Below, piece by piece: positions 35,860 through 46,208 of a stretch of 64,000 nucleotides of DNA. Positions within the stretch are counted from its first letter, which is position 1. Each line of letters opens with the position of its first letter. The notes under the pieces are model-generated. The model worked only from the letters and a program-made list of their open reading frames with translations, ran no database searches and had not been told where the DNA came from. A program made the translations under genes and the position numbers. The stretch lies in NCBI GenBank assembly GCA_947496535.1, contig CANMDE010000004.1, positions 124,001 through 188,000 on the forward strand, given 5' to 3'. Source of the stretch: an uncultured Paracoccaceae bacterium. Lineage in GTDB: Bacteria; Pseudomonadota; Alphaproteobacteria; Rhodobacterales; Rhodobacteraceae.

Positions 35860-36567
35860 ATGTCCGACGAAGAAGATGACATCATTCTGTCCGAACTTAA
35901 CGACGAAGACCTCGTCGCACAGATGTTTGACGACCTTTATGACGGCCTGAAAGAAGAGATCGAAGAATCGGTCAATATCCTTCTGGAAAGAGGTTGGGAA
36001 CCTTACCGCATTCTGACCGAGGCACTGGTCGGCGGCATGACAATCGTGGGCCACGATTTCCGCGATGGCATCCTGTTCGTGCCAGAGGTCCTGCTGGCGG
36101 CAAACGCCATGAAGGGCGGGATGTCTATTCTCAAACCTCTGCTAATCGCAACCGGTGCACCCCGTGTGGGCAAAATGGTCATCGGTACGGTGAAAGGTGA
36201 TATTCACGACATCGGCAAGAACCTCGTCTCCATGATGATGGAAGGTGCCGGTTTTGAAGTGGTGGACCTTGGCATCAACAACGCGGTTGAGGCGTATCTG
36301 GAAGCCCTTGAAAGCGAAGAACCCGATATTCTGGGTATGTCAGCTCTGCTCACAACGACAATGCCCTACATGAAGGTCGTGATCGACACTATGGTCGAAA
36401 AAGGCATTCGTGACGACTACATCGTGCTGGTCGGTGGTGCGCCCCTGAATGAAGAATTTGGCAAAGCCATCGGTGCCGATGCCTATTGCCGCGATGCAGC
36501 CGTCGCGGTCGAAACCGCCAAAACCTTTGTGGCACGCAAGCACAATCAGGGGGTCGCCCGCGTCTGA
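35860..36567 (+). CDS. Methyltransferase corrinoid protein (B12-binding)
   Basis: A 235-residue cobalamin carrier. Residues about 10-95 form the helical cap domain (VNILLERGWEPYRILTEALV) and about 100-225 the B12-binding Rossmann domain with the lower-ligand motif GDIHDIGKNLV, then MSALLTTTMPYM and VGGAPLNEEF. Proteins of this MtbC/MetH-like type carry a methyl group between a donor enzyme and an acceptor enzyme. DUF1638 is encoded 290 bases downstream and the homocysteine enzyme 1.2 kb upstream. Confidence 0.94.
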   Translation: MSDEEDDIILSELNDEDLVAQMFDDLYDGLKEEIEESVNILLERGWEPYRILTEALVGGMTIVGHDFRDGILFVPEVLLAANAMKGGMSILKPLLIATGAPRVGKMVIGTVKGDIHDIGKNLVSMMMEGAGFEVVDLGINNAVEAYLEALESEEPDILGMSALLTTTMPYMKVVIDTMVEKGIRDDYIVLVGGAPLNEEFGKAIGADAYCRDAAVAVETAKTFVARKHNQGVARV

Positions 36568-36577
36568 CCCCTTTTTT
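36550..36577 (+). terminator. Intrinsic terminator after the corrinoid gene
   Basis: Stem ggggtc/gaccccwith a ten-base loop, right arm overlapping the stop codon, then six T. It should separate the corrinoid gene from the small membrane gene, at least in part. Confidence 0.6.
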
Positions 36578-36618
36578 CGCGGGCATTCATCCTCATATAA
36601 AGGCAAGAGGAGAATGCG

Positions 36619-36840
36619 ATGCCACCTAAGAGATTTGCACTGATCATTATCAGCGTGATCGCTGCTGCGGGCCTAACCGTCTGGGCTGGGACGGCGATTG
36701 TCGGAAATACCGGCATGTCATCCACAGCCGGAATTGCGGTGCTTGGTGTTGCTGCGCTTATCGCCGCAGTAGTCGTACGCCAATTTGCTGGCGGGATCAG
36801 TGACAAGCATACTGACAGCCATGACACGGCAGAAAAATAG
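36619..36840 (+). CDS. Small two-helix membrane protein, unknown function
   Basis: Seventy-three residues with two transmembrane helices (about 7-29 and 37-58: AGIAVLGVAALIAAVVV) and a short hydrophilic tail KHTDSHDTAE. A strong site aagaggag precedes the ATG. It lies between the corrinoid and DUF1638 genes in the same direction; 17 bases separate it from the latter. Not recognised. Confidence 0.65.
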   Translation: MPPKRFALIIISVIAAAGLTVWAGTAIVGNTGMSSTAGIAVLGVAALIAAVVVRQFAGGISDKHTDSHDTAEK

Positions 36841-36857
36841 ACGGTCGATCAAACGCA

Positions 36858-37481
36858 ATGATGGATGATGCAACGCTCACCGCCAATGGCCTCGCTCCAA
36901 CCGGTAAGGGGCGCGTTCTATTGATTGCCTGTGGTGCGTTGGCTCGTGAAATTATCGACCTCAAAGCGGTCAATCGTTGGGATCATCTTGATCTGCAATG
37001 TCTTCCCGCCATTCTGCACAACCACCCAGAAAAGATCGTCCCTGCCGTCAGGGCCGCCGTTGAAAATCACCGCTCTCAATACGATGACATCTTCATCGTC
37101 TATGCCGATTGCGGCACCGGCGGTCTGCTGCAATCGGCATGTGATGAGATGGGCGTCCAGATGGTGGCAGGCCCACACTGCTATTCGTTCTTTGAAGGCA
37201 ACGCCACTTTCGCGGCCCGCGACGAGATGACGGCGTTTTACCTCACAGATTTTCTGGTGCGCCAGTTTGATGCGTTTGTCTGGCAACCCCTCGGCCTGGA
37301 CCGGCATCCGGAGCTGCGGGATATGTATTTCGGCCATTATACGAAACTGGTCTATCAGGCGCAGACCGACGACGCGGCCCTGGTGACCAAAGCGGAAGAA
37401 TGCGCCAGACGGCTTGGCCTGGACTTCGAGCAACGAAACACCGGATACGGCGATCTGAAAACAACGCTTGCTTCGCTTTAG
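36858..37481 (+). CDS. DUF1638 protein linked to corrinoid methyl transfer
   Basis: A 207-residue soluble protein with the DUF1638 text VLLIACGALAREI, IFIVYADCGTGGLL and GPHCYSFFEGN, with three cysteines in positions that could bind metal. DUF1638 genes recur beside methyltransferase corrinoid proteins, and genetic work in marine roseobacters that I recall links such a protein to methionine synthesis by split MetH; its chemical role (for example cobalamin reactivation) is unproved. Its end overlaps the sufE stop on the other strand by four bases. Confidence 0.88.
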   Translation: MMDDATLTANGLAPTGKGRVLLIACGALAREIIDLKAVNRWDHLDLQCLPAILHNHPEKIVPAVRAAVENHRSQYDDIFIVYADCGTGGLLQSACDEMGVQMVAGPHCYSFFEGNATFAARDEMTAFYLTDFLVRQFDAFVWQPLGLDRHPELRDMYFGHYTKLVYQAQTDDAALVTKAEECARRLGLDFEQRNTGYGDLKTTLASL

Positions 37482-37885
37482 GCCATCGCTGCTGTCGTTC
37501 TGATCCGCTCTACCATGGCACGCAGGCCATTGGAGCGCTGCGCCGACAGGTGATCATTTAGCCCCAACCGGCCCAGTTCCGCAGTGGCATCAATCCTGGT
37601 AATATCGGCAATCGGCTGGTCGTTGTAGAGCGCGCCCAACACGGCAATCAGGCCCCTTACAATCATAGCGTCGCTATCACCTCGAAAGGTGAAAACCCCG
37701 TCTTTGATCTGCGGGACCAGCCAGACCTGACTGGCACAGCCGTCAACCTTTGTCGCAGGCACACGCAGCGCGTCTTCCAACGGGTCCATCGCCTTACCCA
37801 TGTCGATCACATGGCGATAGCGATCTTCCCAATCGTCGAGAAACTCGAACGTGTCGACCAGATCTTCAAATGCGGGGTTTGCCAT
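37478..37885 (-). CDS. sufE: SufE sulfur-transfer protein
   Basis: A 135-residue partner of the SufS cysteine desulfurase, accepting persulfide sulfur on the Cys in KVDGCASQVWLVP. Starts ANPAFEDLVDTFEFLDDWE, the usual SufE N terminus. The rest of the suf system is encoded around 49-58 kb, so sufE is unlinked here. Monocistronic and convergent with DUF1638. Confidence 0.95.
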   Translation of the reverse strand: MANPAFEDLVDTFEFLDDWEDRYRHVIDMGKAMDPLEDALRVPATKVDGCASQVWLVPQIKDGVFTFRGDSDAMIVRGLIAVLGALYNDQPIADITRIDATAELGRLGLNDHLSAQRSNGLRAMVERIRTTAAMA

Positions 37886-37942
37886 AACGCGGCCCTTTGT
37901 CCTTTATCTGCCATCTAGGGGCTCACACCCGGCCAGTCCAGA

Positions 37943-39100
37943 TCAAAGCGTCACTGTGACCACTTTCTGCCCCTTCACGGCAAGCCCGATTTGCCCATCA
38001 CAAAGGCGCATCGCGTCATTGCCGAATACCTCACGTCGCCAGCCCTTGAGTGCCACCACATCGCGCTGCCCCGCCGCCAAAGCATCCAGATCAGCCGTCG
38101 AGGCGATCAGCTTTTGTGCCACATCTTCATTATCCGCCTTGGCCTTCAACAGCACGCGCAGCATATCCGCCAAGGCCGGGTTCACCTGCATCTTGGCGCG
38201 AACATCATCGCGCTGGGGCATATCCTCGGGCTTTACGGCCAATCCGGCCTTAACGCCTTGCAAAATACCGTCCGCGATTTCCCCACGGCGCGCCTCGCGC
38301 AACAACAGACGTGACCGGCCCAAATCCTTTTCGTTCTGCGGCTTGGTCGAGGCCAGCTCGATAATCGCATCATCCTTGAGCACCCGGTTGCGCGGCACGT
38401 CATTGGTCTGCGCATAAATCTCGCGAAACCGGGCAAGTTCACGCACAATCGCCAAAAAGCGGCCAGACTGCGTGCGGGTTTTGACCCGCTTCCAGGCATC
38501 TTCAGGATCGGTGCGATACGTGCCCGGATCGTTAAGAACCGCCATCTCCTCTGTCACCCATTTGCTGCGGCTTGAGGCCCGCAAACGTTCTGACAGATAC
38601 TCATATATGTCTCGCAAGTGGGTTACATCAGCGACGGCATAGTTCAGTTGCGCATCAGTCAACGGGCGGCGCGACCAATCCGTAAAGCGCGAGGATTTAT
38701 CAAGATCGGATTTCGCGATCTTGCGAACCAGGGTTTCATAGCCCACCTGCTCACCAAACCCGCAGACCATTGACGCGACTTGCGTATCGAAAAGCGGTGA
38801 CGGAATGACGCCCGCATCAACAAAGAAAATCTCCAAATCCTGACGTGCGGCGTGAAACACCTTCACCACAGCTTCGTTGCGGAACAGGTCGTATAATGGT
38901 TCCAACGACAGCCCATCAGCCAAAGGATCGACAATCACCGCGTCGTCACCCGCGTCGTCCTGATAGGCCAACTGCACGAGGCAAAGCTTTGAATAATAAG
39001 TCCGTTCGCGCAAAAACTCTGTATCAACAGTAACATAAGCGCGTTTAGCCGCTTCATCGCAGAATTGGGCGAGGTCGTCCGTTGTGGTGATCGTCTTCAT
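37943..39100 (-). CDS. rnd: Ribonuclease D
   Basis: About 385 residues. The DEDD exonuclease motifs are VDTEFLRERTYYSKL, KVFHAARQDLEIF and YAVADVTHL, and an HRDC domain lies about residues 205-285. It trims the 3' ends of tRNA and other stable RNAs. The ATG before KTITTTDDLAQF is preferred; the frame extends eight codons upstream without a better site. Confidence 0.95.
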   Translation of the reverse strand: MKTITTTDDLAQFCDEAAKRAYVTVDTEFLRERTYYSKLCLVQLAYQDDAGDDAVIVDPLADGLSLEPLYDLFRNEAVVKVFHAARQDLEIFFVDAGVIPSPLFDTQVASMVCGFGEQVGYETLVRKIAKSDLDKSSRFTDWSRRPLTDAQLNYAVADVTHLRDIYEYLSERLRASSRSKWVTEEMAVLNDPGTYRTDPEDAWKRVKTRTQSGRFLAIVRELARFREIYAQTNDVPRNRVLKDDAIIELASTKPQNEKDLGRSRLLLREARRGEIADGILQGVKAGLAVKPEDMPQRDDVRAKMQVNPALADMLRVLLKAKADNEDVAQKLIASTADLDALAAGQRDVVALKGWRREVFGNDAMRLCDGQIGLAVKGQKVVTVTL

Positions 39101-39193
39101 TATTGTTATTCCGTCAGCGTTCACACGCCCCCACCTGTATTAACTCAATACGCCATCTCCACGTCTATTGAAAGAACAACACCACGTCGCCTT

Positions 39194-39790
39194 TTACTCC
39201 GGCAGAAAGACAGGGGCTCGATCGCCATTGGCATAACGGCGCAAAACGGCGGGGTAAAGCTGGTGCTCAAGCGGCAAAACCCGCGCAGCCAACGTCTCGG
39301 GCGTGTCATCCGGGGCCACCGTGATGGTCGCCTGACCCAGAATAGGACCACCATCCAACTCTTCCGTCACTTCGTGAACCGTGCAGCCGTGCGTAGCATC
39401 CCCCGCCTCAAGCGCGCGGGTATGGGTGTGCAACCCTTTATGTTTGGGCAAAAGCGATGGATGGATATTCAACATCCGCCGCGCCCATTGCGCGGTAAAG
39501 GTCGGCGTGAAAATTCGCATGAATCCGGCAAGACAGATGATATCCGGGGCCGCTGCATCAAGTGCGGCCTGCAATTCGACCTCAAACGCGGCCCGATCTT
39601 TTCCAAAAGGCCTATGATCAACACTGGCCGTCGGAACGCCAAGGGATTGCGCCTTGGCCAAACCACCAGCATCCGGCTTGTTCGAGAAAACCAAAACGGG
39701 ACGCGCCGGATGATCGCCAGTCATGGATTGCACCAGCGACACCATGTTAGAGCCACCGCCAGAGATCAAAATTGCGACGCGTTTAGTCAA
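39194..39790 (-). CDS. purN: Phosphoribosylglycinamide formyltransferase
   Basis: A 198-residue enzyme transferring a formyl group from 10-formyl-THF to GAR. Motifs: [15 protein letters not shown] at the start, [15 protein letters not shown], then [14 protein letters not shown], with the catalytic Asp in [14 protein letters not shown]. It overlaps the purM end by four bases, forming a purM-purN operon as in many bacteria. Confidence 0.97.
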   Translation of the reverse strand: MTKRVAILISGGGSNMVSLVQSMTGDHPARPVLVFSNKPDAGGLAKAQSLGVPTASVDHRPFGKDRAAFEVELQAALDAAAPDIICLAGFMRIFTPTFTAQWARRMLNIHPSLLPKHKGLHTHTRALEAGDATHGCTVHEVTEELDGGPILGQATITVAPDDTPETLAARVLPLEHQLYPAVLRRYANGDRAPVFLPE

Positions 39791-40827
39791 AGAAGCTCGC
39801 CACTGTATTCAACCCCTGCCCCGGCTTTGACCTGTCCGATCCGGGACACTGTTTCGCCCGCGTCACGCAGCAACACGGTCAGTTCCTCGGCCCGGTCGGG
39901 ATCAACAACCAGAACCATCCCGATCCCGGCGTTAAACGTCTTGAGCATCTCAGCCTCTTCCAGCCCGCCAGTCTGCGCCAACCAGCCAAACACAGGCGGG
40001 ACCGACCAGCTATCCAAGTCAATCTCTGCGCCCAAACCGTCGGGCAACACACGCGGCAGGTTTTCGGTCAACCCGCCCCCGGTGATATGGGCCAACCCAC
40101 GCACGCCCCCTGCCCGCACGGCAGCAAGGGCCTGTTTGACATAAAGCCGGGTCGGTGCAAGCAGCGCCTCCCCCAAAGAACCATCAGCAAACGGCGCGTC
40201 ATCTGCCCAGCTCAGGCCCGAAATATCCACAATGCGCCGCACCAATGAATAGCCATTCGAATGCACCCCGTCAGAGGCAAGACCCAACAGCACGTCACCT
40301 TCTGATACGCCCGCAGGCAAATCAGCACCGCGCTCCATCGCACCAACGGCAAAGCCAGCCAGATCGAAATCGCCATCATGATACATGCCGGGCATCTCGG
40401 CCGTTTCACCGCCAATCAGGGCACAACCAGACGCCTCACAGCCAGCGGCAATACCATTGATGATGCGGGTCGCCTGATCCAGCTCCAATTGACCCGTCGC
40501 GAAATAATCAAGGAAAAACAAAGGCTCCGCGCCCTGACAAACCAAATCGTTGACGCACATCGCCACCAGATCGACGCCAATCGTATCCACATGACCCGTA
40601 TCAATTGCAATCCGCAGCTTGGTCCCCACCCCGTCCGTAGCGGCCACGAGGATCGGGTCCGTGTACCCGGCATCCTTCAGATCAAAAAGCGCACCAAAAC
40701 CGCCTAGGCCCGCCATCACACCAGATCGGGCAGTACGCTTGGCCGCTGGTTTGATCCGTTCGACCAACGTATTGCCCGCATCAATATCGACACCCGCATC
40801 GGCATAAGTCAGGCTGTTTTTGGTCAT
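39787..40827 (-). CDS. purM: Phosphoribosylformylglycinamidine cyclo-ligase
   Basis: About 346 residues. Starts [18 protein letters not shown]; shows [30 protein letters not shown] and [20 protein letters not shown], the AIR synthetase signature. Makes AIR from FGAM with ATP. The internal ATG is chosen over one four codons upstream because ggaag lies at the right distance. Confidence 0.97.
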   Translation of the reverse strand: MTKNSLTYADAGVDIDAGNTLVERIKPAAKRTARSGVMAGLGGFGALFDLKDAGYTDPILVAATDGVGTKLRIAIDTGHVDTIGVDLVAMCVNDLVCQGAEPLFFLDYFATGQLELDQATRIINGIAAGCEASGCALIGGETAEMPGMYHDGDFDLAGFAVGAMERGADLPAGVSEGDVLLGLASDGVHSNGYSLVRRIVDISGLSWADDAPFADGSLGEALLAPTRLYVKQALAAVRAGGVRGLAHITGGGLTENLPRVLPDGLGAEIDLDSWSVPPVFGWLAQTGGLEEAEMLKTFNAGIGMVLVVDPDRAEELTVLLRDAGETVSRIGQVKAGAGVEYSGELL

Positions 40828-41118
40828 GGCAACTTCCATTCAAGGCAGAACTACAGTTGCGATACCGGATGGCAGATAATGGTGCAACGGCATCCGCCGG
40901 AGATAACCGCAAATTCTGCCCGCGAGTTCACACTTTCTTAAGAACTCTTGGGCGATATAGCAGCCGAGACAACGTGACCTCCTTGCGTTCTCTCTCTTGG
41001 GTTTTGGGGCGGTGGGGTTTCTTGATGTCATATGATCATGAACCTGCCGCCCCGTTTCCCCAATCTCACGGATTGTATCTTGACCCAACAGCCCGTTCTG
41101 ATACCTCAGTGCGACGAA

Positions 41119-41195
41119 GGGCCTGTAGCTCAATTGGTTAGAGCAGAGCGCTCATAACGCTTTGGTTGGGGGTTCGAGTCCCTCCGGGCCTACCA
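41119..41195 (+). tRNA. tRNA with CAT anticodon (Met or lysidine-Ile2)
   Basis: Seventy-seven bases with encoded CCA. Acceptor gggcctg pairs with cgggcct through G-U at the end, D arm gctcaattggttagagc, anticodon loop ctcataa gives CAT, T arm gggttcgagtccc. It is not the initiator, which would carry three G-C pairs at the anticodon stem. Elongator Met and Ile2 cannot be told apart by eye. Confidence 0.93.
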
Positions 41196-41292
41196 AAAAC
41201 CTTCTGATTTTGTATACGACTGCATACAGACTTTCCGTTACGCTTGAATTGCGCTATGGCAGCGACAGAACCCATGCAACGCGGAGGGACGA

Positions 41293-42501
41293 ATGTCCAA
41301 GATCAAGATAGAGAACCCTATCGTCGAACTTGACGGTGACGAAATGACCCGAATTATTTGGGATTTCATCAAGAAAAAACTGATCCTGCCCTATCTGGAT
41401 CTGGACCTGCTCTACTACGATCTCGGCATGGAAGAACGCGACCGCACTGATGACCAGATCACCATCGATGCTGCCGAAAAAATCAAAGAAATCGGCGTCG
41501 GCGTAAAATGCGCGACCATCACCCCCGACGAACAGCGGGTTGAGGAATTCGGCCTCAAAAAAATGTGGCGTTCCCCCAACGGCACGATCCGCAACATTCT
41601 GGGCGGCGTCGTTTTCCGCGCACCCATCATCTGCAAAAACGTCCCGCGCCTTGTCCCCGGCTGGACCCAACCGATAGTGATCGGTCGTCATGCCTTTGGC
41701 GACCAGTACCGCGCAACGGACATGAAATTCCCGGGGCCGGGCAAGCTCAGCATGAAATTCGTCGGCGAAGACGGCAAAGTGGTCGAACACGAAGTATTCG
41801 ACGCGCCCGCCTCTGGTGTTTTCATGTCGATGTACAACTTGGATGAATCGATCATCGACTTCGCCCGCGCGTCAATGAACTACGGCCTGAACATTGGCTG
41901 GCCTGTGTATCTGTCGACCAAGAACACGATCCTCAAACAATATGATGGCCGCTTCCTGGAGCTGTTCCAGAAGGTCTACGAAGAAGAGTTCGAAGAGAAA
42001 TTCAAAGCCAAGGGCATCTATTACGAACACCGCCTGATCGACGATATGGTCGCCTGCGCCATGAAATGGAACGGCGGTTTCGTCTGGGCCTGCAAGAACT
42101 ATGACGGCGATGTTCAATCTGACACCGTGGCGCAAGGCTTCGGCTCACTTGGCCTTATGACCTCGCAACTGATGACACCAGACGGAAAAATCGTAGAGGC
42201 CGAAGCCGCCCACGGCACCGTCACCCGCCACTACCGCCAGCATCAGGCGGGTCAGGCAACCTCGACCAACTCGATCGCATCGATCTTCGCGTGGACCGGT
42301 GGCTTGAAGCACCGTGCAAAGCTGGACGACAACGCGCAACTCATGGGCTTTGCAGAAACGCTGGAAAAGGTCATCGTGGACACGGTCGAAAGCGGCTTCA
42401 TGACCAAAGACCTCGCGTTGCTCGTCGGTCCCGATCAGCGATGGCTGACCACCGAAGGGTTCCTCGAAAAAATAGACGAGAACCTGAACGCAGCAATGTA
42501 A
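41293..42501 (+). CDS. icd: NADP-dependent isocitrate dehydrogenase, eukaryote-like type
   Basis: A 402-residue TCA-cycle enzyme converting isocitrate to 2-oxoglutarate with NADPH. Starts [20 protein letters not shown] and contains [17 protein letters not shown], the NADP-IDH substrate loop, and [15 protein letters not shown]. This subtype matches mitochondrial and cytosolic IDH rather than Escherichia coli Icd, as is normal in alphaproteobacteria. Cggaggg precedes the ATG. Ends at an intrinsic terminator. Confidence 0.97.
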   Translation: MSKIKIENPIVELDGDEMTRIIWDFIKKKLILPYLDLDLLYYDLGMEERDRTDDQITIDAAEKIKEIGVGVKCATITPDEQRVEEFGLKKMWRSPNGTIRNILGGVVFRAPIICKNVPRLVPGWTQPIVIGRHAFGDQYRATDMKFPGPGKLSMKFVGEDGKVVEHEVFDAPASGVFMSMYNLDESIIDFARASMNYGLNIGWPVYLSTKNTILKQYDGRFLELFQKVYEEEFEEKFKAKGIYYEHRLIDDMVACAMKWNGGFVWACKNYDGDVQSDTVAQGFGSLGLMTSQLMTPDGKIVEAEAAHGTVTRHYRQHQAGQATSTNSIASIFAWTGGLKHRAKLDDNAQLMGFAETLEKVIVDTVESGFMTKDLALLVGPDQRWLTTEGFLEKIDENLNAAM

Positions 42502-42507
42502 TATGTC

Positions 42508-42535
42508 AAAGGGGTCGGAAAACCGGCCCCTTTTT
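42508..42535 (+). terminator. Intrinsic terminator of icd
   Basis: Stem aaaggggtcgg/ccggcccctttwith one wobble and an AAAA loop, followed by T residues, seven bases after the stop codon. Confidence 0.9.
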
Positions 42536-42569
42536 CAGTTGCGATTGTCGTGGGCCAGAAACCCTCGGG

Positions 42570-43490
42570 TTATTCACCAGCCTCGATCACAAATCCGCCG
42601 CTGCCGACATAGCGCATATCGCTTCCATTCACATCATTGGTCGCATCCACGGCGATCACGCCACCCGCTTCTTGGGCATTGGGGCCGTAAAGCGCGCCGT
42701 CAATAGTCGTGGCCGAGGAACAAGACGCGGAAGAATCACAGCTTAAATCACCGTTAAATCCATTCCCGATCAGGTTGGTATCAAGCTCAAGATCAACGGC
42801 AATGGTTTCACCGTCCGACAGGTATTCGCCGTTCAAATCACCAGTCACTTCATCATCGTCAAAATTAACCGTAAGTGCCAAAGCGCCATTCATCTCTGCT
42901 TCAGCGCCGTCTTCCAGCAAAGCCCCGGTATCATCCACCAGACGGCCAAAGGCGACAAATTCACCGCTGTAAAACGCAGATCCCGTCCGCGCGTCAGCAA
43001 CGTCCGGATCAGTTTCAAACCCGAAAACATAATATGCGGTCCCCTCAACATCACCAGCACCAGTGGCCGCGCTGATCGCTGCACTGTATGTACCCTCGTC
43101 CGCTTCAAAAAGACGAACAGTCTGGCCGCTGGCAAGCGTCCCCGCACCATTTTCGATGGTGACATCTTCACCAAGAAACGTCAGCGTCGCATCCCACTCA
43201 TCGACATCGCTGGCAAAGAAATCCGCGCTGAGGGTAATCGTACCGTCTTCGACACTCACGAAAGACTCGCCGACCGCAGAGCGCACGAATTCCGCGCGGC
43301 TCACCTCAATCGTCTCACCCTCGGCATCCGCCAGCTCCAACCCCAAGGCACCATAGGGCAATCCATTGTCACCGGGCACCAACTCAACCTCAGGTGTTGT
43401 AGCGCCAAGATCAACGTCATCACCGGAACCACCGCAGGCCGATACGGCCACCAGCGAAAACAACAACCCGGTGCGAAATGCAATGCCCAT
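42570..43490 (-). CDS. TbpB-like surface lipoprotein
   Basis: About 306 residues. The start GIAFRTGLLFSLVAVSACGG is a lipoprotein signal with a lipobox ending in Cys. The mature part is Asp, Glu, Gly and Thr rich and predicted beta; near the C terminus LYGPNAQEAGGVIAVDA matches the conserved strand of transferrin-binding-protein B / factor-H-binding-protein barrels. Such domains occur in many marine alphaproteobacteria without known ligands. No TonB receptor or Slam gene is adjacent. Confidence 0.82.
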   Translation of the reverse strand: MGIAFRTGLLFSLVAVSACGGSGDDVDLGATTPEVELVPGDNGLPYGALGLELADAEGETIEVSRAEFVRSAVGESFVSVEDGTITLSADFFASDVDEWDATLTFLGEDVTIENGAGTLASGQTVRLFEADEGTYSAAISAATGAGDVEGTAYYVFGFETDPDVADARTGSAFYSGEFVAFGRLVDDTGALLEDGAEAEMNGALALTVNFDDDEVTGDLNGEYLSDGETIAVDLELDTNLIGNGFNGDLSCDSSASCSSATTIDGALYGPNAQEAGGVIAVDATNDVNGSDMRYVGSGGFVIEAGE

Positions 43491-43608
43491 ATGACGATAC
43501 CTTTTCTTGATTACAGCGCGACAGTTCACAAGCGTTTAACGTGTTCGCAAACCCCTGACCACCCCGACAAGGCGTGACAGCCGCCGGGGCGTCCGGTAGC
43601 GTCACGTC

Positions 43609-43944
43609 ATGCCTGCTCATTATCTTATCCTGATTGCCGCCGTCATCGCCGAAACCGTTGGCACGACCGCCTTGCAAGCCAGCCAGCAGTTCACACGGCT
43701 TGGCCCCTCAATCATCTGCGTCATTGCCTACGCTGCCGCGTTCTATCTTCTGGCACTCGCGCTCAAAACGATCCCTGTGGGGATCCTTTATGCGATGTGG
43801 TCGGGGCTGGGGATCGTGTTTATCGCACTGATCGGCTTTTTGGTATTCAACCAGCGGCTCGATCTCCCCGCGGTCCTCGGGATCGGCCTGATATTATTGG
43901 GCATCCTCGTGATCCATCTCTTTTCCAACACGACAACCCATTAA
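43609..43944 (+). CDS. Small multidrug resistance (SMR) efflux protein
   Basis: A 111-residue protein with four transmembrane helices and the conserved membrane Glu15 in [14 protein letters not shown], plus the [14 protein letters not shown] loop typical of EmrE-type pumps that exchange cations for protons. Works as a dimer. It is followed after 62 bases by typA in the same direction. Confidence 0.92.
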   Translation: MPAHYLILIAAVIAETVGTTALQASQQFTRLGPSIICVIAYAAAFYLLALALKTIPVGILYAMWSGLGIVFIALIGFLVFNQRLDLPAVLGIGLILLGILVIHLFSNTTTH

Positions 43945-44006
43945 GGACTAGCCTTTGTTGCCATTGCGGGGTATCCGCGCCGCAACTCCGCACAAAGGCA
44001 GACCAC

Positions 44007-45824
44007 ATGGATATCCGCAATATCGCGATCATCGCGCACGTCGACCACGGCAAGACGACATTGGTTGATGAACTTCTCAAGCAATCCGGCGTGTTTCGCG
44101 AAAACGAGGCCGTCAGCGAACGCGCGATGGACAGCAACGATATCGAACGCGAACGCGGCATTACGATCCTGGCCAAATGTACTTCCGTCGAATGGAAAGG
44201 CACACGGATCAACATCGTAGACACCCCCGGCCACGCCGATTTCGGGGGCGAGGTCGAACGGATCCTGTCGATGGTCGATGGCGTAGTTCTGCTGGTCGAT
44301 GCCGCCGAAGGCCCGATGCCGCAAACAAAATTCGTGACGTCCAAAGCGCTGGCCCTTGGCCTGCGACCCATCGTTGTCGTCAACAAGGTCGACAAACCCG
44401 ATGGCGAACCTGACCGCGCCGTCGACGAGGTATTCGACCTCTTTGCAGCACTCGAAGCCACCGACGAACAACTTGATTTCCCGTCCATGTACGCCTCCGG
44501 TCGCGCAGGCTGGTGCGACGCAGCGCTCGACGGACCGCGCGAAAATCTGGATGCCCTGTTCGACCTGATTGTCGATCACGTCCCCACCCCAGCCCAGATC
44601 ACCCGCAAGGACGAACCGTTCCAGATGCTGGCAACAACACTGTCCGCCGATCCTTTCATCGGGCGTATCCTCACCGGTCGGGTTGAGGCTGGTACATTGA
44701 AAGCAGGCGACACCATCAAAGCCCTTTCCCGCGAGGGAGAGAAAATCGAACAATTCCGGGTTTCCAAGATCCTCGCTTTCCGCGGATTGGCGCAGGCCCC
44801 CATCGATGTGGCCGAGGCGGGTGACATCGTCACCATCGCGGGCATGACCAAAGCAACGGTGGCCGACACACTTTGCGATGTCAGCATCGACGAAGCCATC
44901 CCGGCCCAGCCCATTGACCCGCCGACCATCACCGTGACCTTCGGGATCAACGACAGCCCGCTTGCGGGTCGCGATGGTAAAAAGGTGCAATCCCGCGTCA
45001 TCCGGGACCGGTTAATGAAGGAATGCGAAGTCAACGTCGCCATCAAAATCGCAGACACACCGGGCGGTGACGCTTTTGAGGTCTCGGGCCGCGGCGAACT
45101 CCAAATGGGTGTGTTGATCGAAAACATGCGCCGCGAGGGCTTTGAACTCTCGATCTCTCGCCCGCAGGTCATCTTCACCGAAGAAGACGGCCAACGCATG
45201 GAGCCGGTTGAAGAAGTCACCATCGACGTCGATGACGAATACACCGGCGTCGTTGTCGAAAAGCTGACCGGCCCACGCAAGGGCGATCTGGTAGAAATGA
45301 AACCGGCCGGCGCAGGCAAAACCCGCATCATCGCGCATGTGCCGTCACGCGGGCTGATCGGCTATCACGGCGAATTCCTGACCGACACGCGCGGCTCCGG
45401 CGTGCTGAACCGTCTGTTCCACGGCCAGACACCCTACAAAGGCAAGATCGAAGGCCGCCGCCAGGGTGTTCTGATCTCAATGGAAAACGGAACTTCGGTG
45501 GCGTTTGCACTCTGGAACCTCGAAGACCGGGGCAAGATGTTCATCGGCGCGCAGGAACCCGTCTATCAGGGCATGCTCATCGGCGAACACAGCCGCGAAA
45601 ACGATCTGGAAGTGAACCCGTTGAAGGGTAAGAAGCTGACCAACGTGCGGGCATCAGGCACAGACGAAGCCGTACGCCTGACAACACCGGTCGTCATGTC
45701 ACTGGAACAGGCCATCGCCTATATCGACGACGATGAACTGGTGGAAGTCACACCAAACGCAGTCCGCCTGCGCAAGCGCTATCTGGACCCACACGAACGG
45801 AAACGCCAAGCACGGGCGAGCTAG
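44007..45824 (+). CDS. typA: Translational GTPase TypA/BipA
   Basis: About 605 residues. G1 is [15 protein letters not shown], switch text [16 protein letters not shown]3 [18 protein letters not shown]4 [16 protein letters not shown]; then domain II, an EF-G-like V domain and the TypA C-terminal domain ([20 protein letters not shown]). TypA binds the 70S ribosome and supports large-subunit assembly under stress and cold. The start ATG follows aaaggc; the longer frame back to 43797 runs inside the SMR gene. Confidence 0.97.
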   Translation: MDIRNIAIIAHVDHGKTTLVDELLKQSGVFRENEAVSERAMDSNDIERERGITILAKCTSVEWKGTRINIVDTPGHADFGGEVERILSMVDGVVLLVDAAEGPMPQTKFVTSKALALGLRPIVVVNKVDKPDGEPDRAVDEVFDLFAALEATDEQLDFPSMYASGRAGWCDAALDGPRENLDALFDLIVDHVPTPAQITRKDEPFQMLATTLSADPFIGRILTGRVEAGTLKAGDTIKALSREGEKIEQFRVSKILAFRGLAQAPIDVAEAGDIVTIAGMTKATVADTLCDVSIDEAIPAQPIDPPTITVTFGINDSPLAGRDGKKVQSRVIRDRLMKECEVNVAIKIADTPGGDAFEVSGRGELQMGVLIENMRREGFELSISRPQVIFTEEDGQRMEPVEEVTIDVDDEYTGVVVEKLTGPRKGDLVEMKPAGAGKTRIIAHVPSRGLIGYHGEFLTDTRGSGVLNRLFHGQTPYKGKIEGRRQGVLISMENGTSVAFALWNLEDRGKMFIGAQEPVYQGMLIGEHSRENDLEVNPLKGKKLTNVRASGTDEAVRLTTPVVMSLEQAIAYIDDDELVEVTPNAVRLRKRYLDPHERKRQARAS

Positions 45825-45833
45825 ACTGCGCTA

Positions 45834-45860
45834 ACCCTGCCCCAATAGAGTGGGACAGGG
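45834..45860. terminator. Hairpin after typA
   Basis: Inverted repeat accctgcccca/tgggacagggt with a six-base loop shortly after the typA stop. No T tract follows. Confidence 0.35.
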
Positions 45861-46208
45861 TGAAAACGGTGGTGAAAGACGCGCAGCAATGCAATGCAGG
45901 TCTGACTGCAGACAGCATTTCCTCGAAGCTGGTGATGCAGCTGACGCCGAGTACCTTTGCCTCAATGACCGTTGGGTGGGACGAAGCGCGCATTCGCAGC
46001 GTTTGCACGAATGGCCGCTTTTGGCCTCTAGAGAGCAGCAAATAGTTTATCAACACGACGCCTTATCTCGTATCTTGTACATTCATTGGTCCTTGCCGAT
46101 TGTTTGCGCCAAAAATTTGTTACAATTTAGTCTATTGCAATTAATAAGGTAAATTATCAGCCTGTTTCCGGCGCACAGATTGGTCAGATTTGATAAAAGA
46201 GGCGAAGT
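45861..46208. other. Gene-free region after typA
   Basis: Short frames on both strands (61, 100 and 102 residues) overlap each other and match nothing I know. A stretch near 45900-46045 looks like decayed repeat-type sequence. From about 46100 onward the sequence is AT-rich and probably carries the promoter of the next small gene. Confidence 0.4.

Noticed and set aside
39065..40144. 359-residue + frame opposite purN and purM
   Set aside because: The pur genes are certain on the minus strand; this is their shadow.
41119..41195. tRNA as an island attachment site
   Set aside because: No integrase or direct repeat of the tRNA 3' end found within the window; neighbours are core genes.
45850..46152. 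Small frames after typA
   Set aside because: Three overlapping frames on both strands without ribosome sites or conserved text; probably non-coding.
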